The notes under the pieces: generated by a model
Databases searched by the model: none
Told to the model about the DNA's origin: nothing
Seen by the model: the letters and a program-made list of their open reading frames with translations, nothing else
Made by a program: the position numbers and the translations under genes
Shown: one piece after another, positions 8,518 to 18,591 of the stretch
Layout: each line of letters starts with the position of its first letter
Position numbering within the stretch: position 1 is the first letter of the stretch
Assembly: GCA_004014935.1 (NCBI GenBank)
Contig: CP025326.1
Coordinates: 1,178,001 to 1,242,000, forward strand
From: Saccharomycopsis malanga
Taxonomy: Eukaryota > Ascomycota > Saccharomycetes > Ascoideales > Saccharomycopsidaceae
Direction of reading: 5' to 3'
Length of the DNA: 64,000 bases

Positions 8518-9630
8518 ATGAGTTTACTACAAGGCAATCAGCAGCTCAATCCAGCGTTTTTCCTTAGAAAAGCATTTGACACCTTTTACGAACAAAAAGA
8601 GATAGTGCCGCTACCCAATACTCATGCTGTGAGAGTGGAGATCAAGAAGACAGGCCTCTGTGGCTCGGATTTGCACTATTTCAAAGAAGGCAGAAATGGA
8701 CCCAAAGTAGTTAAACATCCAATGGTACTAGGCCACGAATCCTCTGGAATAGTAGCAGAGGTAGGACCAGATGTCACCAAGGTCAAGGTGGGCGACAGAG
8801 TGGCAGTGGAGCCATGTGTGCCTTCAAGATATTCGGAAGAAACTATGAGTGGGAACTACCATCTCTGCCCCCACATGCAATTTGCAGCATCGCCCCCTGT
8901 AGATGGCACCTTGGCAAGATACTTTGTCGTGGATGACAACTTTGTTGTCAAGTTGCCTGACAATGTATCATTGGAAGAAGGGGCGGTTGCAGAACCTTTG
9001 GCTGTTGCATGCCATGCTAATAAGCTTGGAGGCACCACGTTCAACTCCACAGTGTTCGTGTTTGGTGCAGGTCCTGTGGGCTTATTGGTAGCAGCTACAG
9101 CAAAGGCTTTTGGTGCGACCAAAATCCTTGTGATAGACTTGTTCGACGACAAGTTGGAGTTGGCAAAACAAATGGGTGCCACTCATGTGCACAACTCTCG
9201 CAATGACAAAGGCAAGTCAGAGGACGAAATCGCAAAGTCTTTGACAGAAGATTATTTTGCCCCAAGCGTTGTCTTTGAAGCCACTGGTGCAAAACCTTGT
9301 ATTAGAATGGGAATGCTTGTAGTGAAGCCTGGAGGAACCTACTTGCAATTAGGAATGGGAATGCATGACACCTTAATTCCCTTAGGTCCCTTGGGCCGTA
9401 AAGAAGCTACTGTAAAGGGCTCGTTTAGATACTCTTTTGGCGATTATCGCGATGCCGTGGAGTTGCTTGCTAGTGGAAGAGTTAATGGTAAATTGATTGT
9501 TACTCACCGGTTTCCTTTCAAAGATGCTAAGAAAGCTTATGAGTTTGCAGGAACTGGTAAAGCTGTCAAGATAATGATTGATGGACCAACCGAAGCAGAC
9601 CTAGTGTTGGCTAATAAATCAAAAATTTGA
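8518..9630 (+). CDS. Xylitol/sorbitol dehydrogenase-like protein, copy 2
   Basis: 370-residue paralogue of the gene at 6931, on the same strand 516 bases downstream. The same fold markers are present: C48 in TGLCGSD, H73-E74 in [17 protein letters not shown], and V-I-D for NAD preference. It differs at the ends: an extra N-terminal stretch (MSLLQGNQQLNPAFFLRK) and about ten extra C-terminal residues (DLVLANKSKI). The pair is best read as a tandem duplication that has diverged, perhaps toward another polyol such as sorbitol or arabitol. Its promoter is quite different from copy 1 (inverted repeat at 8368-8404), suggesting separate control. Confidence 0.85.
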   Translation: MSLLQGNQQLNPAFFLRKAFDTFYEQKEIVPLPNTHAVRVEIKKTGLCGSDLHYFKEGRNGPKVVKHPMVLGHESSGIVAEVGPDVTKVKVGDRVAVEPCVPSRYSEETMSGNYHLCPHMQFAASPPVDGTLARYFVVDDNFVVKLPDNVSLEEGAVAEPLAVACHANKLGGTTFNSTVFVFGAGPVGLLVAATAKAFGATKILVIDLFDDKLELAKQMGATHVHNSRNDKGKSEDEIAKSLTEDYFAPSVVFEATGAKPCIRMGMLVVKPGGTYLQLGMGMHDTLIPLGPLGRKEATVKGSFRYSFGDYRDAVELLASGRVNGKLIVTHRFPFKDAKKAYEFAGTGKAVKIMIDGPTEADLVLANKSKI

Positions 9631-10144
9631 GCTGCAAGGATTTTCTAATGTATGTATATTCTTATAAATGTCAAACTAAAAGAAACCTGAAAATGTCCAA
9701 GTAAATGTAAGCATAATTTTGGGACAGATTTAGTACTAAAAACTAGAGCTGACTTCCCGCTCGGATTGAGAGATCTTTGTTGAGAAATAACCATAAATTG
9801 TGCTAAATAGTGAAAAAAAAAGACACTTGAAAAAGCTAAATACTTTCTATCTATATAATATAACAACAGAATTATTTCTGCAAAACATACGTAACTTTAC
9901 TGCGCCTTGTACATATTTATGTGATGTTGAGAACTCATAGACGCACATGCAACGTGCACATAACAATTATTGCACATTCATTAAAAGCGCGCGTTTAGAA
10001 ATATTGGTACATTTTCCAAATTTAGACGGAAAGGCCAAGGGGAGGTTCATCAAAAGCCAAAAGAGGCTAATATATAATGTTTGAAGAGCCACGTTTCTAC
10101 TATTGCACAGAGCTCTTGATCTAGTTGCTTATGCTGGTTTGAAG
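9631..10144. other. Intergenic region upstream of KIC1
   Basis: 514 bases, AT-rich; no gene or repeat recognised. It serves as 3' UTR of the dehydrogenase and as KIC1 promoter. Confidence 0.6.
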
Positions 10145-12880
10145 ATGCTGTCAGGAGGGAACAAGCTAGCGCCGTCGGCGATGTTCAAGCGCTGCGAGAT
10201 CATTGGGAGAGGCAAGTTTGGAATTGTTTATAAAGCGTATGTTTTCACTGATAAATAGGGCGTTTGGAAAGAGTGTTTGGAAAGAGCGGTTGGATTTGAA
10301 TACTAACAGTGTAGATATCGCAACAATGAGGTGCTTGCTGTGAAGGTGTTGGATGTGGACAAGAATGAGGAGGAGATCAATGATATTCAACTTGAGGTGA
10401 ATTTCTTGTCCAACTTGAAGAACTGTCCTAATGTGACACATTATTATGGGTCTATATTGGAAGGCACAAAGCTTTGGATCATCATGGAGTATTGTGCGGG
10501 CGGCTCTCTTAGAAGTCTTTTGAAACCCGGGCGATTAGAGGAGAGGTATGTAGGAATCATAACAAGAGAGCTTCTTATAGCGTTATCGTTTATCCATAAA
10601 GCTGGGGTGATCCATCGAGATATCAAGGCGGCAAATGTTTTGATCACCAAAGAAGGGAATGTGCAGCTATGTGATTTTGGCGTTGCAGCGCAGTTGACTG
10701 CTAACAACTCCAAACGGTCTACTATGGCAGGGACACCGTATTGGATGGCACCCGAGGTTATATTAGAAGGCACTACGTACTCCTACAAGGTGGATATCTG
10801 GTCTTTGGGGATTACTGTGTACGAGTTGGTCACAGGGAATCCCCCATATTGCGATAAGGATGCGAAATGGGCAATGCAATTGATAGCAAAGCACAAACCG
10901 CCTAGATTGCAAGGCAACAAGTTCTCGCCCTTGATCAAAGATTTCGTAGCTCTCTGTTTGGACGAAAACCCACAGGAACGGCCAATGGCAGAAGAGCTCC
11001 TTAAATCAAAGTTCATCAGACACTACAAAAACTTGAGCACTGCGACGCTCAGAGAAATCATCAGTAGGTATTTGCTATGGAGGGAAAAGAAGTCCTCGAG
11101 AGATAGTATAGCGATATTGAACCAGAATCCAGATGCATTGAAGGATTTGGGAAGCAGGAGAAGCTCTCTAGCTAGTGAAGACAGTATAGATGTGAAATGG
11201 GATTTCGACTCTTTGAAAAGTTCCGAATACATATTGGAAAATGATCTTCAGCTCGACGATTATTCAGCCACAGAAGACTTTGACAACAGCTTCAATTTCG
11301 GCGGCGATACCAACGAGCACGATATTAACGATACTGTCATCAATGCTAATAGAATAGGGAACTTCAACGACCAAGAGCCAATGAGTTATACTTTCAATAA
11401 TAACAATTTCATAGACAGCAACACAATCAATGCTACTACATTGAAAAACTCTGCACACACAGCTTACGACAATAGTGACAGAACCACTTTCAAAAGAGAC
11501 AATCTTGATACAAAACCAGGGCTTATCAATGCTTTGGCTAGTGCCACTAAGAAAGAAGTTCCCAAGTCCTTACTAGACTTATTCGGCGATGACTCCACTG
11601 CCGAAGAAAAAGACCTGTTCCCTCCTAAACCTCCTCTTATGAGTAGTGTGTCCAGTCCTTTAGTGGGCACCTACACCAACATTGACGAGAAAAGCTTGCC
11701 TTTACCTCCTTCTGGAGGCTTCATATCTTCTTCTACCACCAGAACAGCCAGTCCAGTAACGGAAATAGAAATCCCATCTCTTGACGAGTTAGAATTGCAG
11801 TCTACAAACCGCCTGCAATTACCATCTAGATCTCCCCAACCACCTTTATTGCATTCCCAAAGTCTAGCCGAAGGAATCACAATGGTTTCCAACCAGCCTG
11901 ACATTCAACCGTTGAACAGAAAACCTTCTCTTATGAATTCGTCTCTTATCACAGGGTCCACGTCTCCTAAAAAAAATGACCCTCCAACCATGAAACCGGT
12001 TATCAACCCTGACAACGCTTCGAAACCATTGCTCCAACCACTTAATAGTAAAAAGGATCATCAAAGAAATCAACTGTCATTGTCAATATTAGAGGAAATA
12101 CTGTCTAAGCCACCCACCCAATCCTCTAGTCCCAAGTCCAGATCACAATCCCCTAGTATTGGAAGATCCGCTTCTGTATCTAAGAAAAACCTAAATAATC
12201 TACGAATTGAAATGCCCAAGTTAAATTTCGACGAACCACTTTCTATACCTGCCAATCAATCCCCAAATTCAAAATCCCCACTAGTAAACTCTTTTACAAA
12301 CTCAGACGGTGACCATGCAAATACCAGTGTCAACCAGTTTGGCTATAGTGGAAATTACACTCAAAAAACAATGACCCCGGTTAATGAGCTCACCTTAGAA
12401 CAGGCCATGAAAACCTCTTCCGAAAACGTCACTCCTAACAATTTCGACACTCATAAACGTAAAAATAGCGATAACCCAATAAATTCCACTAATGGTCATA
12501 CTATCAGCAACAGCATGAGTAACGATTTCTTTAATTCTCAAACCAGAGACCGCAGACTCACAGAAACTTCCAGAAATTATCCAATAAATAAGGTTTCAAA
12601 TGGCTCCTTGGCAACCACGTCCCAGCTCAGTACATCTTCTTTCATGACCCGTGAAAGAGAAACTTCAATTTCATCTGTATCGTCCAGCGACGCAAATGAA
12701 GGTTTGGATTATCCAGACGAAAACTGGAAAAATAAGGTGCCGGTTCCAGTACTCAATCCAACAGTGTTTTTGGATTCCACCCCCAAGAGCCAGTTGATCA
12801 GCGAGTTGGAAACAATGCTAACAGGCTTCACAAAGAGTTTGGACATTATCCAAGACCAGTTGAATGTTTTTACAGAGTAG
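10145..12880 (+). CDS. KIC1: KIC1, GCK-III/Ste20-like protein kinase of the RAM network (one intron)
   Basis: Spliced CDS join(10145..10236, 10315..12880), 885 residues. Exon 1 supplies the glycine loop (EIIGRGKFGIVYKA). The intron 10237-10314 has GTATGT and TACTAAC only seven bases before the TAG. Exon 2 resumes at Y-R-N-N-E-V-L-A-V-K with the ATP-binding Lys. Then come HRDIKAANVL (catalytic loop), DFGVAAQL, and GTPYWMAPEV, the Ste20-family activation segment. A long Ser/Asn-rich linker leads to a conserved C-terminal helix (LISELETMLTGFTKSLDIIQDQL). Kic1 phosphorylates Cbk1 in the RAM pathway of polarised growth and cell separation, scaffolded by Tao3 (also in this window). The start could instead be Met13 of exon 1. 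Codon 2 is CTG. Confidence 0.9.
10237..10314 (+). other. KIC1 intron
   Basis: A 78-bp intron: donor GTATGT, branch TACTAAC at 10301-10307, acceptor TAG ending at 10314. Splicing joins GC|A into an Ala codon and restores the kinase glycine-rich loop with the downstream Lys. The branch-to-acceptor distance is very short. Confidence 0.92.
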
Positions 12881-13620
12881 ATTTTTTTATGTATGTATGT
12901 TTGTTAGTTTGGTTTGGTAATATATGGGTCTACGTCATCTATAGCTTAGTCAGTGGGTAGTGTAAGCGAATGGATGTAATTACTAGCAGAACGGGTAGTG
13001 ATGTTCATAGCACTTTGCAACGAAATGTATACCTGTTATTCTATAACAGTTGCGCTGACAATGATCCAAATGGTTTTTTGATTTATATGAAAAGTTTGTA
13101 TACAATCATAGCGAATGCATTTCTTTATGAATAAACAAAATCTAAAATAAAGCATAATTTATTGATATATTTCTAACATGTATTCTCTAATTTTGGCTGA
13201 TAGAACTGTCATATATGCTGTTCACCTCAACGGGTTGTAATAATCTAAATCAAGTAAGGGCTATCTTGTCTACACAATTTGGGTTCAAAACTACAGAGAG
13301 AAAATGGGCTCCATTAAAAAAAATTGTGCAAATTTATGAAATCTTCTCTTTTCTCACAAATCAAAAACGTATGGTCTTAAATAGGTGAATAAAAAGGTCT
13401 TTTCAAGATTAGGGCTTACTATAGGCCGCCTACTGAAAAAAATTGAAAAATATCGAAAATCTCTATAGTGCGATGCCCTTACTTAAGACCTTCAATAATC
13501 TAACAATAGCGCCCTTTCTGCTTTTGTTCAGTATATAAGATAACCTTCTACAGAGGTGAGGGCCAAAGGGCTATTGTGGATATACTCAAAGGGAAAGGCT
13601 TGTGATATACCAATGAATAG
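12881..13620. other. Intergenic region between KIC1 and SLD3
   Basis: 740 bases; no gene is seen. An imperfect inverted repeat (AGGGCTTACTATAG near 13410, CTATAGTGCGATGCCCT near 13468) lies 140-210 bases upstream of SLD3. It is not clear whether it is functional. Confidence 0.5.
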
Positions 13621-15726
13621 ATGCTGGCATCGAGACTTATCAGAGCATTACAGAGGCAACAAGCCAATGATACACAGCCCAAGGACAATGAGGCCAAGGT
13701 AGATTGTAAATCGCCCTGGGTGATTACTGACACACGACCATTTTTTCTGGAGAGTTTGGAACCAACTAGGTGGTCTCCGGATGCTGAGGCCCGATGTAAA
13801 AATCAAACAATGGCGTTTATGATTCCTCCTTCCCAATTGACAGCAAAACGGAAAGTCAAGCCTCATAGTGTAGATCAAAGTCAAGACACAATAGGAACAG
13901 TTAGTGTGGAGGATGCGGAACAGTTTCTTGCTAAGAAGTATTTTGAGAGTTCGTATTCCATCAAGATGCCGTTATATTATTTCCCCAAAACCTCATTAAG
14001 TAGACTCGAATCGATTTTCATTAGCAAGGAATCTGCTACACCAAGTACAGTAGACAAGGAGGAAAAAACTCAGCACATGTTGAAACTACTTGATTTATTT
14101 ATTTTTCATATTTCAGACTTTGACCAGCGCCATGGGGCTTCTACTGACGGCCAACAGCTTGGAGGGGTGCTATCGAGCCTGTATTTACGAGATGTAGAAC
14201 TAAAATATCGCCAAAGATTTATCGACGATAGCAGGTTAGCCAAGTTGTGTGAATTGAAAAATACCACCACTACGCAGACCAGTAACTTAATTCTGTATAT
14301 TGACGAGTGTATAAGAGATCATCTACTATGTCTCAAAATACGCGAAACACAGTTACAAGTGCTATTGATCATAGAGTATCTCTGCACAGCTATACAAGAC
14401 ATAAAGTCTTCCAAACAATTGATCGAGCCTCACGAAGCCATAACTAATCAGCAGAACCCTACAAGTCTGCGAAAACGGACTCTTATTCGATCAAGAAAGA
14501 AAAAAATTGAGAAAGAGGTGCTGGTGAATGTTACCAATATAACTGTAACCAAAGACGAGCTCTATTATAGAAGATTATTGAACACACATTTAGACAGACT
14601 TCTTATATGGGACATTGTGCTTGAGACCAAGACATCCACATCGAACAAAGAAGGCTCAGAGGTTGCTGCAGACAACGAGGTGCAAGCCAAATTGCATCGC
14701 GATGATCTCATTGTGCCCGAGAATGTGTTTGACAACGAGCTGATGTATCCAAAGTATTTTATCAAAAAAATAGTAATACCGTACTTCTATCACAAGTGTC
14801 CCAAGTTGGTAAAGTTTATCAGGCTGAAGATCTCAGGCGACATTGTTAGCAAAAGAGCTCGTTCAGTTAGCGCTACGATTAGCGACTCTGTTGATAAACA
14901 GTCAAATACTGAACATAATAATGGGTCAAAAAAGAATAAAGAACGTTCTAAAAGTGCAAAGAGATCAAAAACAGAGGCTGATATGGATTTTTCATCAACA
15001 ACAAAACCCCAGACAGCTGCCTTGCGCTCGAAATCAATTGCTAATCGGTTTACCCTTGAACAAGGTGCCAAAGAGAGAAATAACGAAATACACAGTTACA
15101 GACTGCTCAAAAAGGCAACGTCTGTCAGTCTGTTGCTAGAACGGCGTGAAATTGATTTTTCAGTGAAAAAAAAGTCTGTAGCTGAAAAGTTGAAATCTGT
15201 AGGCGCCAGCAGACAAATCAGCGGTAGTAGCATCAAAAAACCACACTCTCTTACCAGAGCTAAGAGTTTGGCAGATACTAGTATGGTTACTGGAAGACCA
15301 AAACAGATTGGAAAATCGTTTTCACAGATTGAAGCAACACCGGCTAAAGATCCTACTAAAAACCCACACAATAAAACTTTATATTCTACGAGCGTTGTAG
15401 AGGTATCCTCAACACCTCAGAAAAACATACATGCCAATACAATGAACATTTCTCCATCAATAATCATAGACTCTCCATCAAGCTCCATTCGCATTACTAA
15501 TTTACACAGCAAGAAACCACATCTGTTTCTGCCAGAAAAGTCTGCTTATCTGACCCCTGTAAAGGCTCGAAACGAAACTATAATCTCGCCAGATATTCAT
15601 AGTATCAAAGGCTCTATAAAATTGATAAGATCAGACGGTTTGACACCTCAGAACAACTTGTCGCCTGTACAGAGCGATAGCCTGCTGATAGTCGACATAT
15701 CTGACGATACAGACGCTGACAATTAG
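13621..15726 (+). CDS. SLD3: Sld3-like DNA replication initiation protein
   Basis: 701 residues, close to the length of S. cerevisiae Sld3 (668). The middle block (about 100-420) is alpha-helical and contains the family hallmark R-E-T-Q-L-Q-V-L-L-I-I-E-Y-L, part of the Cdc45-binding region. Downstream are K-R-T-L-I-R-S-R-K-K-K and a basic, Ser-rich tail. The C-terminus is dense in S/T-P sites (SSTPQK, LTPVKA, ISPDIH, LTPQNNLSPVQ), fitting CDK phosphorylation that creates Dpb11-binding sites. Sld3 loads Cdc45 on MCM at origins. The N-terminal sequence is diverged; the call rests on the helical core and the CDK-site tail. Confidence 0.72.
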   Translation: MLASRLIRALQRQQANDTQPKDNEAKVDCKSPWVITDTRPFFLESLEPTRWSPDAEARCKNQTMAFMIPPSQLTAKRKVKPHSVDQSQDTIGTVSVEDAEQFLAKKYFESSYSIKMPLYYFPKTSLSRLESIFISKESATPSTVDKEEKTQHMLKLLDLFIFHISDFDQRHGASTDGQQLGGVLSSLYLRDVELKYRQRFIDDSRLAKLCELKNTTTTQTSNLILYIDECIRDHLLCLKIRETQLQVLLIIEYLCTAIQDIKSSKQLIEPHEAITNQQNPTSLRKRTLIRSRKKKIEKEVLVNVTNITVTKDELYYRRLLNTHLDRLLIWDIVLETKTSTSNKEGSEVAADNEVQAKLHRDDLIVPENVFDNELMYPKYFIKKIVIPYFYHKCPKLVKFIRLKISGDIVSKRARSVSATISDSVDKQSNTEHNNGSKKNKERSKSAKRSKTEADMDFSSTTKPQTAALRSKSIANRFTLEQGAKERNNEIHSYRLLKKATSVSLLLERREIDFSVKKKSVAEKLKSVGASRQISGSSIKKPHSLTRAKSLADTSMVTGRPKQIGKSFSQIEATPAKDPTKNPHNKTLYSTSVVEVSSTPQKNIHANTMNISPSIIIDSPSSSIRITNLHSKKPHLFLPEKSAYLTPVKARNETIISPDIHSIKGSIKLIRSDGLTPQNNLSPVQSDSLLIVDISDDTDADN

Positions 15727-16079
15727 CTAAAATGTCAAATATAAAGCTATTACTCTATTATCAGATAGAAGAAATGCATGGTAATGCAATAACATGCAAC
15801 AGTATGCACCAGAATGCAACAATCACGCGCCGCGTAACAATCATTGCCCCAATGGAAAATCGAGGATTGCCCCTATTGAATGTCAAAAAGTGAATAGAAG
15901 AAAAGTGGCAAGTATAGATAAAAGTAAGGAAGTACAAGTTACTAGAAGGAGAAAATTAACATTGAGGTACAAGTTGAAGATTTTAGGATTAGAAACTATT
16001 CAGAAAACACGTAGAGAATCGAGGGAATACTATATTGAGTATTGTTTAGCTATTCCAAGATAAAACATTACAAGAGACA
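15727..16079. other. Intergenic region between SLD3 and epsin
   Basis: 353 bases containing imperfect ATGCA repeats near 15775-15825 (ATGCATGGTAATGCAATAACATGCAACAG and similar). An 89-codon open frame here has a very basic, uneven composition and looks like chance. Confidence 0.5.
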
Positions 16080-17498
16080 ATGTCTAAAAGTGTTATTCGA
16101 TCGATTAAGAATGTTGCAAATGGATATACCCATGCACAAGTGTTGGTAAGAAATGCTACAGCCAACGACTCTGATGGGCCAACGGTGAGCCAGATGGAGG
16201 AGATTGCACACCATACATTTAATGTGATAGAATTTAAGGATATTATGGATATGATTGATCGTAGACTCAATGACAAGGGCAAGTATTGGAAACACGTAGC
16301 CAAGTCGTTGACCTTGCTAGATTATTTAGTGAGATGTGGCTCGGAGGATGTTGTGTTGTGGTCCAAGACCAACTTGTACATTATCAAGACATTGAGAGAG
16401 TTTCGTTATTTGGACGAGTCTGGATATGACCAAGGAGGAGTTATCCGGGCAAAAGCCAAGGAGTTGACCAGTTTGTTGCGAGATGACGAGCGGCTAGCGT
16501 TGGAAAGAAGATCGCGTGGCGGAAACAGCGGAAAACGTAATAGAAGAGTCAGACGTGGCTCTGAAGACTACGATGAAGATTTACAAAAGGCACTTGAGGC
16601 CAGTAGACAATCTGCATTAGAAGACGAGCGGAACAGACAACTGGTTGAAGACGAGGATGCTTTGCAAAGAGCATTGCAACTTTCCAAAGAAGAGGAAGAA
16701 TTAAAGAGATTGAAAGAACAGCAACAGCAAAACTTACTTGATCTCGATGACGAACCCCAACAAGTCACCCAAACAGGCTACCAAATTGGATACATTCCTC
16801 AAACACAATATGTCCAGTTGGATTTGTTTGGCAACCCTATAACCTATGGGCAACAGAATCCAATGGCCACTGGGTTCTTACAAAATGCCTACGGGAACTT
16901 TGACCAAAATGCATATATGCAGCAGCAACAGCAACAACAGCAATGGCAGCAGAACCTCCAGCCATTGCAAACTGGCACTAACAATCCATTTGCTATGGCC
17001 AATCAAAGACTGAATGACGAAGAATTGGAAAGACTTAGACAGCAACAATTGATGGAACAACAACGTAAACAAGAAGAATTAGCTCAACAGCAAGCTCTTG
17101 CTCAACAACAGGCTCTTGCTCAACAACAAGCATTTGCGCAGCAACAAACACAATCCCAACCAAAACCTCTTACTCAAACCTTGACAGGTCAACAAAGAAT
17201 GAATGAAAAACATGCTGGTTTGAACCAATTGTTAGCTGAAGGTACGGGTATAGATACTTTTGGTAACACTGGCGATACCAGAATACCAGCCCAACACACG
17301 GCAACCAAACAATTCATCAATTCCCAAGGTACAGGTTTCAAAACTCAAACAAATTCTAATCCGTTTTTTAGCCAACAATACACAGGTGTTCCTAGTGCTA
17401 ACATGACATCCACGCCAACCGGCTACGGTTTTGGTAACGCCCAGAGCCACAGCAACGGCAATGGCAACACCGCCACGGGAAGCTTGATTGATCTCTAG
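16080..17498 (+). CDS. ENT2: Epsin, ENTH-domain endocytic adaptor
   Basis: 472 residues. The ENTH domain (about 5-140; KSVIRSIKNVANGYTHAQ through the DYLVRCGSE and LREFRYLDESG helices) binds PI(4,5)P2. Two ubiquitin-interacting motifs follow: about 163-180 (DEDLQKALEASRQSALED) and about 195-212 (EDALQRALQLSKEEEE). A Gln-rich stretch carries NPF motifs (TNNPFAM, NSNPFFS) for EH-domain partners. The last residues S-L-I-D-L form a C-terminal clathrin-binding box. This is the full Ent1/Ent2 architecture; CTG-clade yeasts usually have a single gene of this type, so the ENT1/ENT2 distinction is not meaningful here. Function: coupling ubiquitinated cargo to clathrin and actin at endocytic sites. Confidence 0.92.
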   Translation: MSKSVIRSIKNVANGYTHAQVLVRNATANDSDGPTVSQMEEIAHHTFNVIEFKDIMDMIDRRLNDKGKYWKHVAKSLTLLDYLVRCGSEDVVLWSKTNLYIIKTLREFRYLDESGYDQGGVIRAKAKELTSLLRDDERLALERRSRGGNSGKRNRRVRRGSEDYDEDLQKALEASRQSALEDERNRQLVEDEDALQRALQLSKEEEELKRLKEQQQQNLLDLDDEPQQVTQTGYQIGYIPQTQYVQLDLFGNPITYGQQNPMATGFLQNAYGNFDQNAYMQQQQQQQQWQQNLQPLQTGTNNPFAMANQRLNDEELERLRQQQLMEQQRKQEELAQQQALAQQQALAQQQAFAQQQTQSQPKPLTQTLTGQQRMNEKHAGLNQLLAEGTGIDTFGNTGDTRIPAQHTATKQFINSQGTGFKTQTNSNPFFSQQYTGVPSANMTSTPTGYGFGNAQSHSNGNGNTATGSLIDL

Positions 17499-18591
17499 GT
17501 GCGATTTCTGATAGAGATTAGGCTAGTTATATAATAAGTTGTTAGTTGATAATACATTATTTATTATTAGATTGTTGGGAATTTTCGTAGAGCATGTTTC
17601 CTAATGCTGTATAGAGAGGAGTTTTTATATAAATTATGATAAACTTTGCTTTTTTTTTTTTGAAAAGTAATTACATTTTCGATGTTTAGTTATTTGGTTA
17701 TCTACAGCAACAATGACTTTGGCCTAATGGCAAGGCTCAATTTACCTGTTTCCCAGTTATTTTTTCCCAGTACATAGATACAATTGTCTATACCTAATAA
17801 ATATGCATCTCTCTCAACTTTTAACCAGTAAAGAATTTTTTAAGACATTTCTCCACTACATTTTATTATCACAGTTGGAATTACTGAGGAGTCTATTGTT
17901 TTAATATTGTATTCCATTCCTAAAGTAATTTGGAATAATCTATAACTACATTCTATTAGCCGAATACACTATTAATGAGCTATTCTGGCTTTTGCCGAGA
18001 AATGGTATTTACTACAGAAATATCTCTCTTACATTGAATACTAGACTCACCTAAAAGCATTGCCCAGGCTTGCTTGACATCATATCTAGTACATATCCTC
18101 ACTTATTCTTATACCAACCCCATCAATACCCCATCCTGTCAACTTACTAGTAGCATATCATGTGACAGTGTTGATTGCTATATTCCAATGGTGATCCGCA
18201 GACTCTTTTGAGATGATGACACTCAGAGCATACCATATCTCTGATATCTTCGAATTTCTTGTTGAATTAAGTAGTTATTGGTTTTGAATTGTCTTGCAAA
18301 AAATAGCGGTTTGCCAGAAAGGAAATTTTGGTCATACAGCGTTTGTTTATTTTTGTCCAAGTCAACACTTCCTCAGTCAAAGGTGTCATTCTGACTTGAT
18401 TATACGATTATAAAAGTGGCCAGTTATATAAATGGCGAGTGGCCCTATAAATTTTAAAATAAAACCAAACTTCCCAACAGTGTTTCCAAAGGACTTATTT
18501 TGACCGAACATTTTCTTCCAAAGAGTGTTATTTTCTGAGATTGAACATCTAATTAGTATTATTATCTGATAACCAGCAAGATACCCAGACA
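17499..18591. other. Intergenic region, 1.1 kb
   Basis: AT-rich; no gene, SINE copy or RNA gene is recognised. TTGGCCTAATGGCAAGGC near 17720 looks like a tRNA D-arm, but no T-arm follows. Confidence 0.5.

Noticed and set aside
15794-16063. 89-codon frame between SLD3 and the epsin gene
   Set aside because: Composition is very basic and built partly from ATGCA repeats; it ends just before the epsin ATG and has no recognisable domain.
17715-17790. tRNA-like GACTTTGGCCTAATGGCAAGGCTC
   Set aside because: It resembles a D-arm/A box, but no GGTTCGANNCC B box, T-arm or matching acceptor follows within 100 bases.
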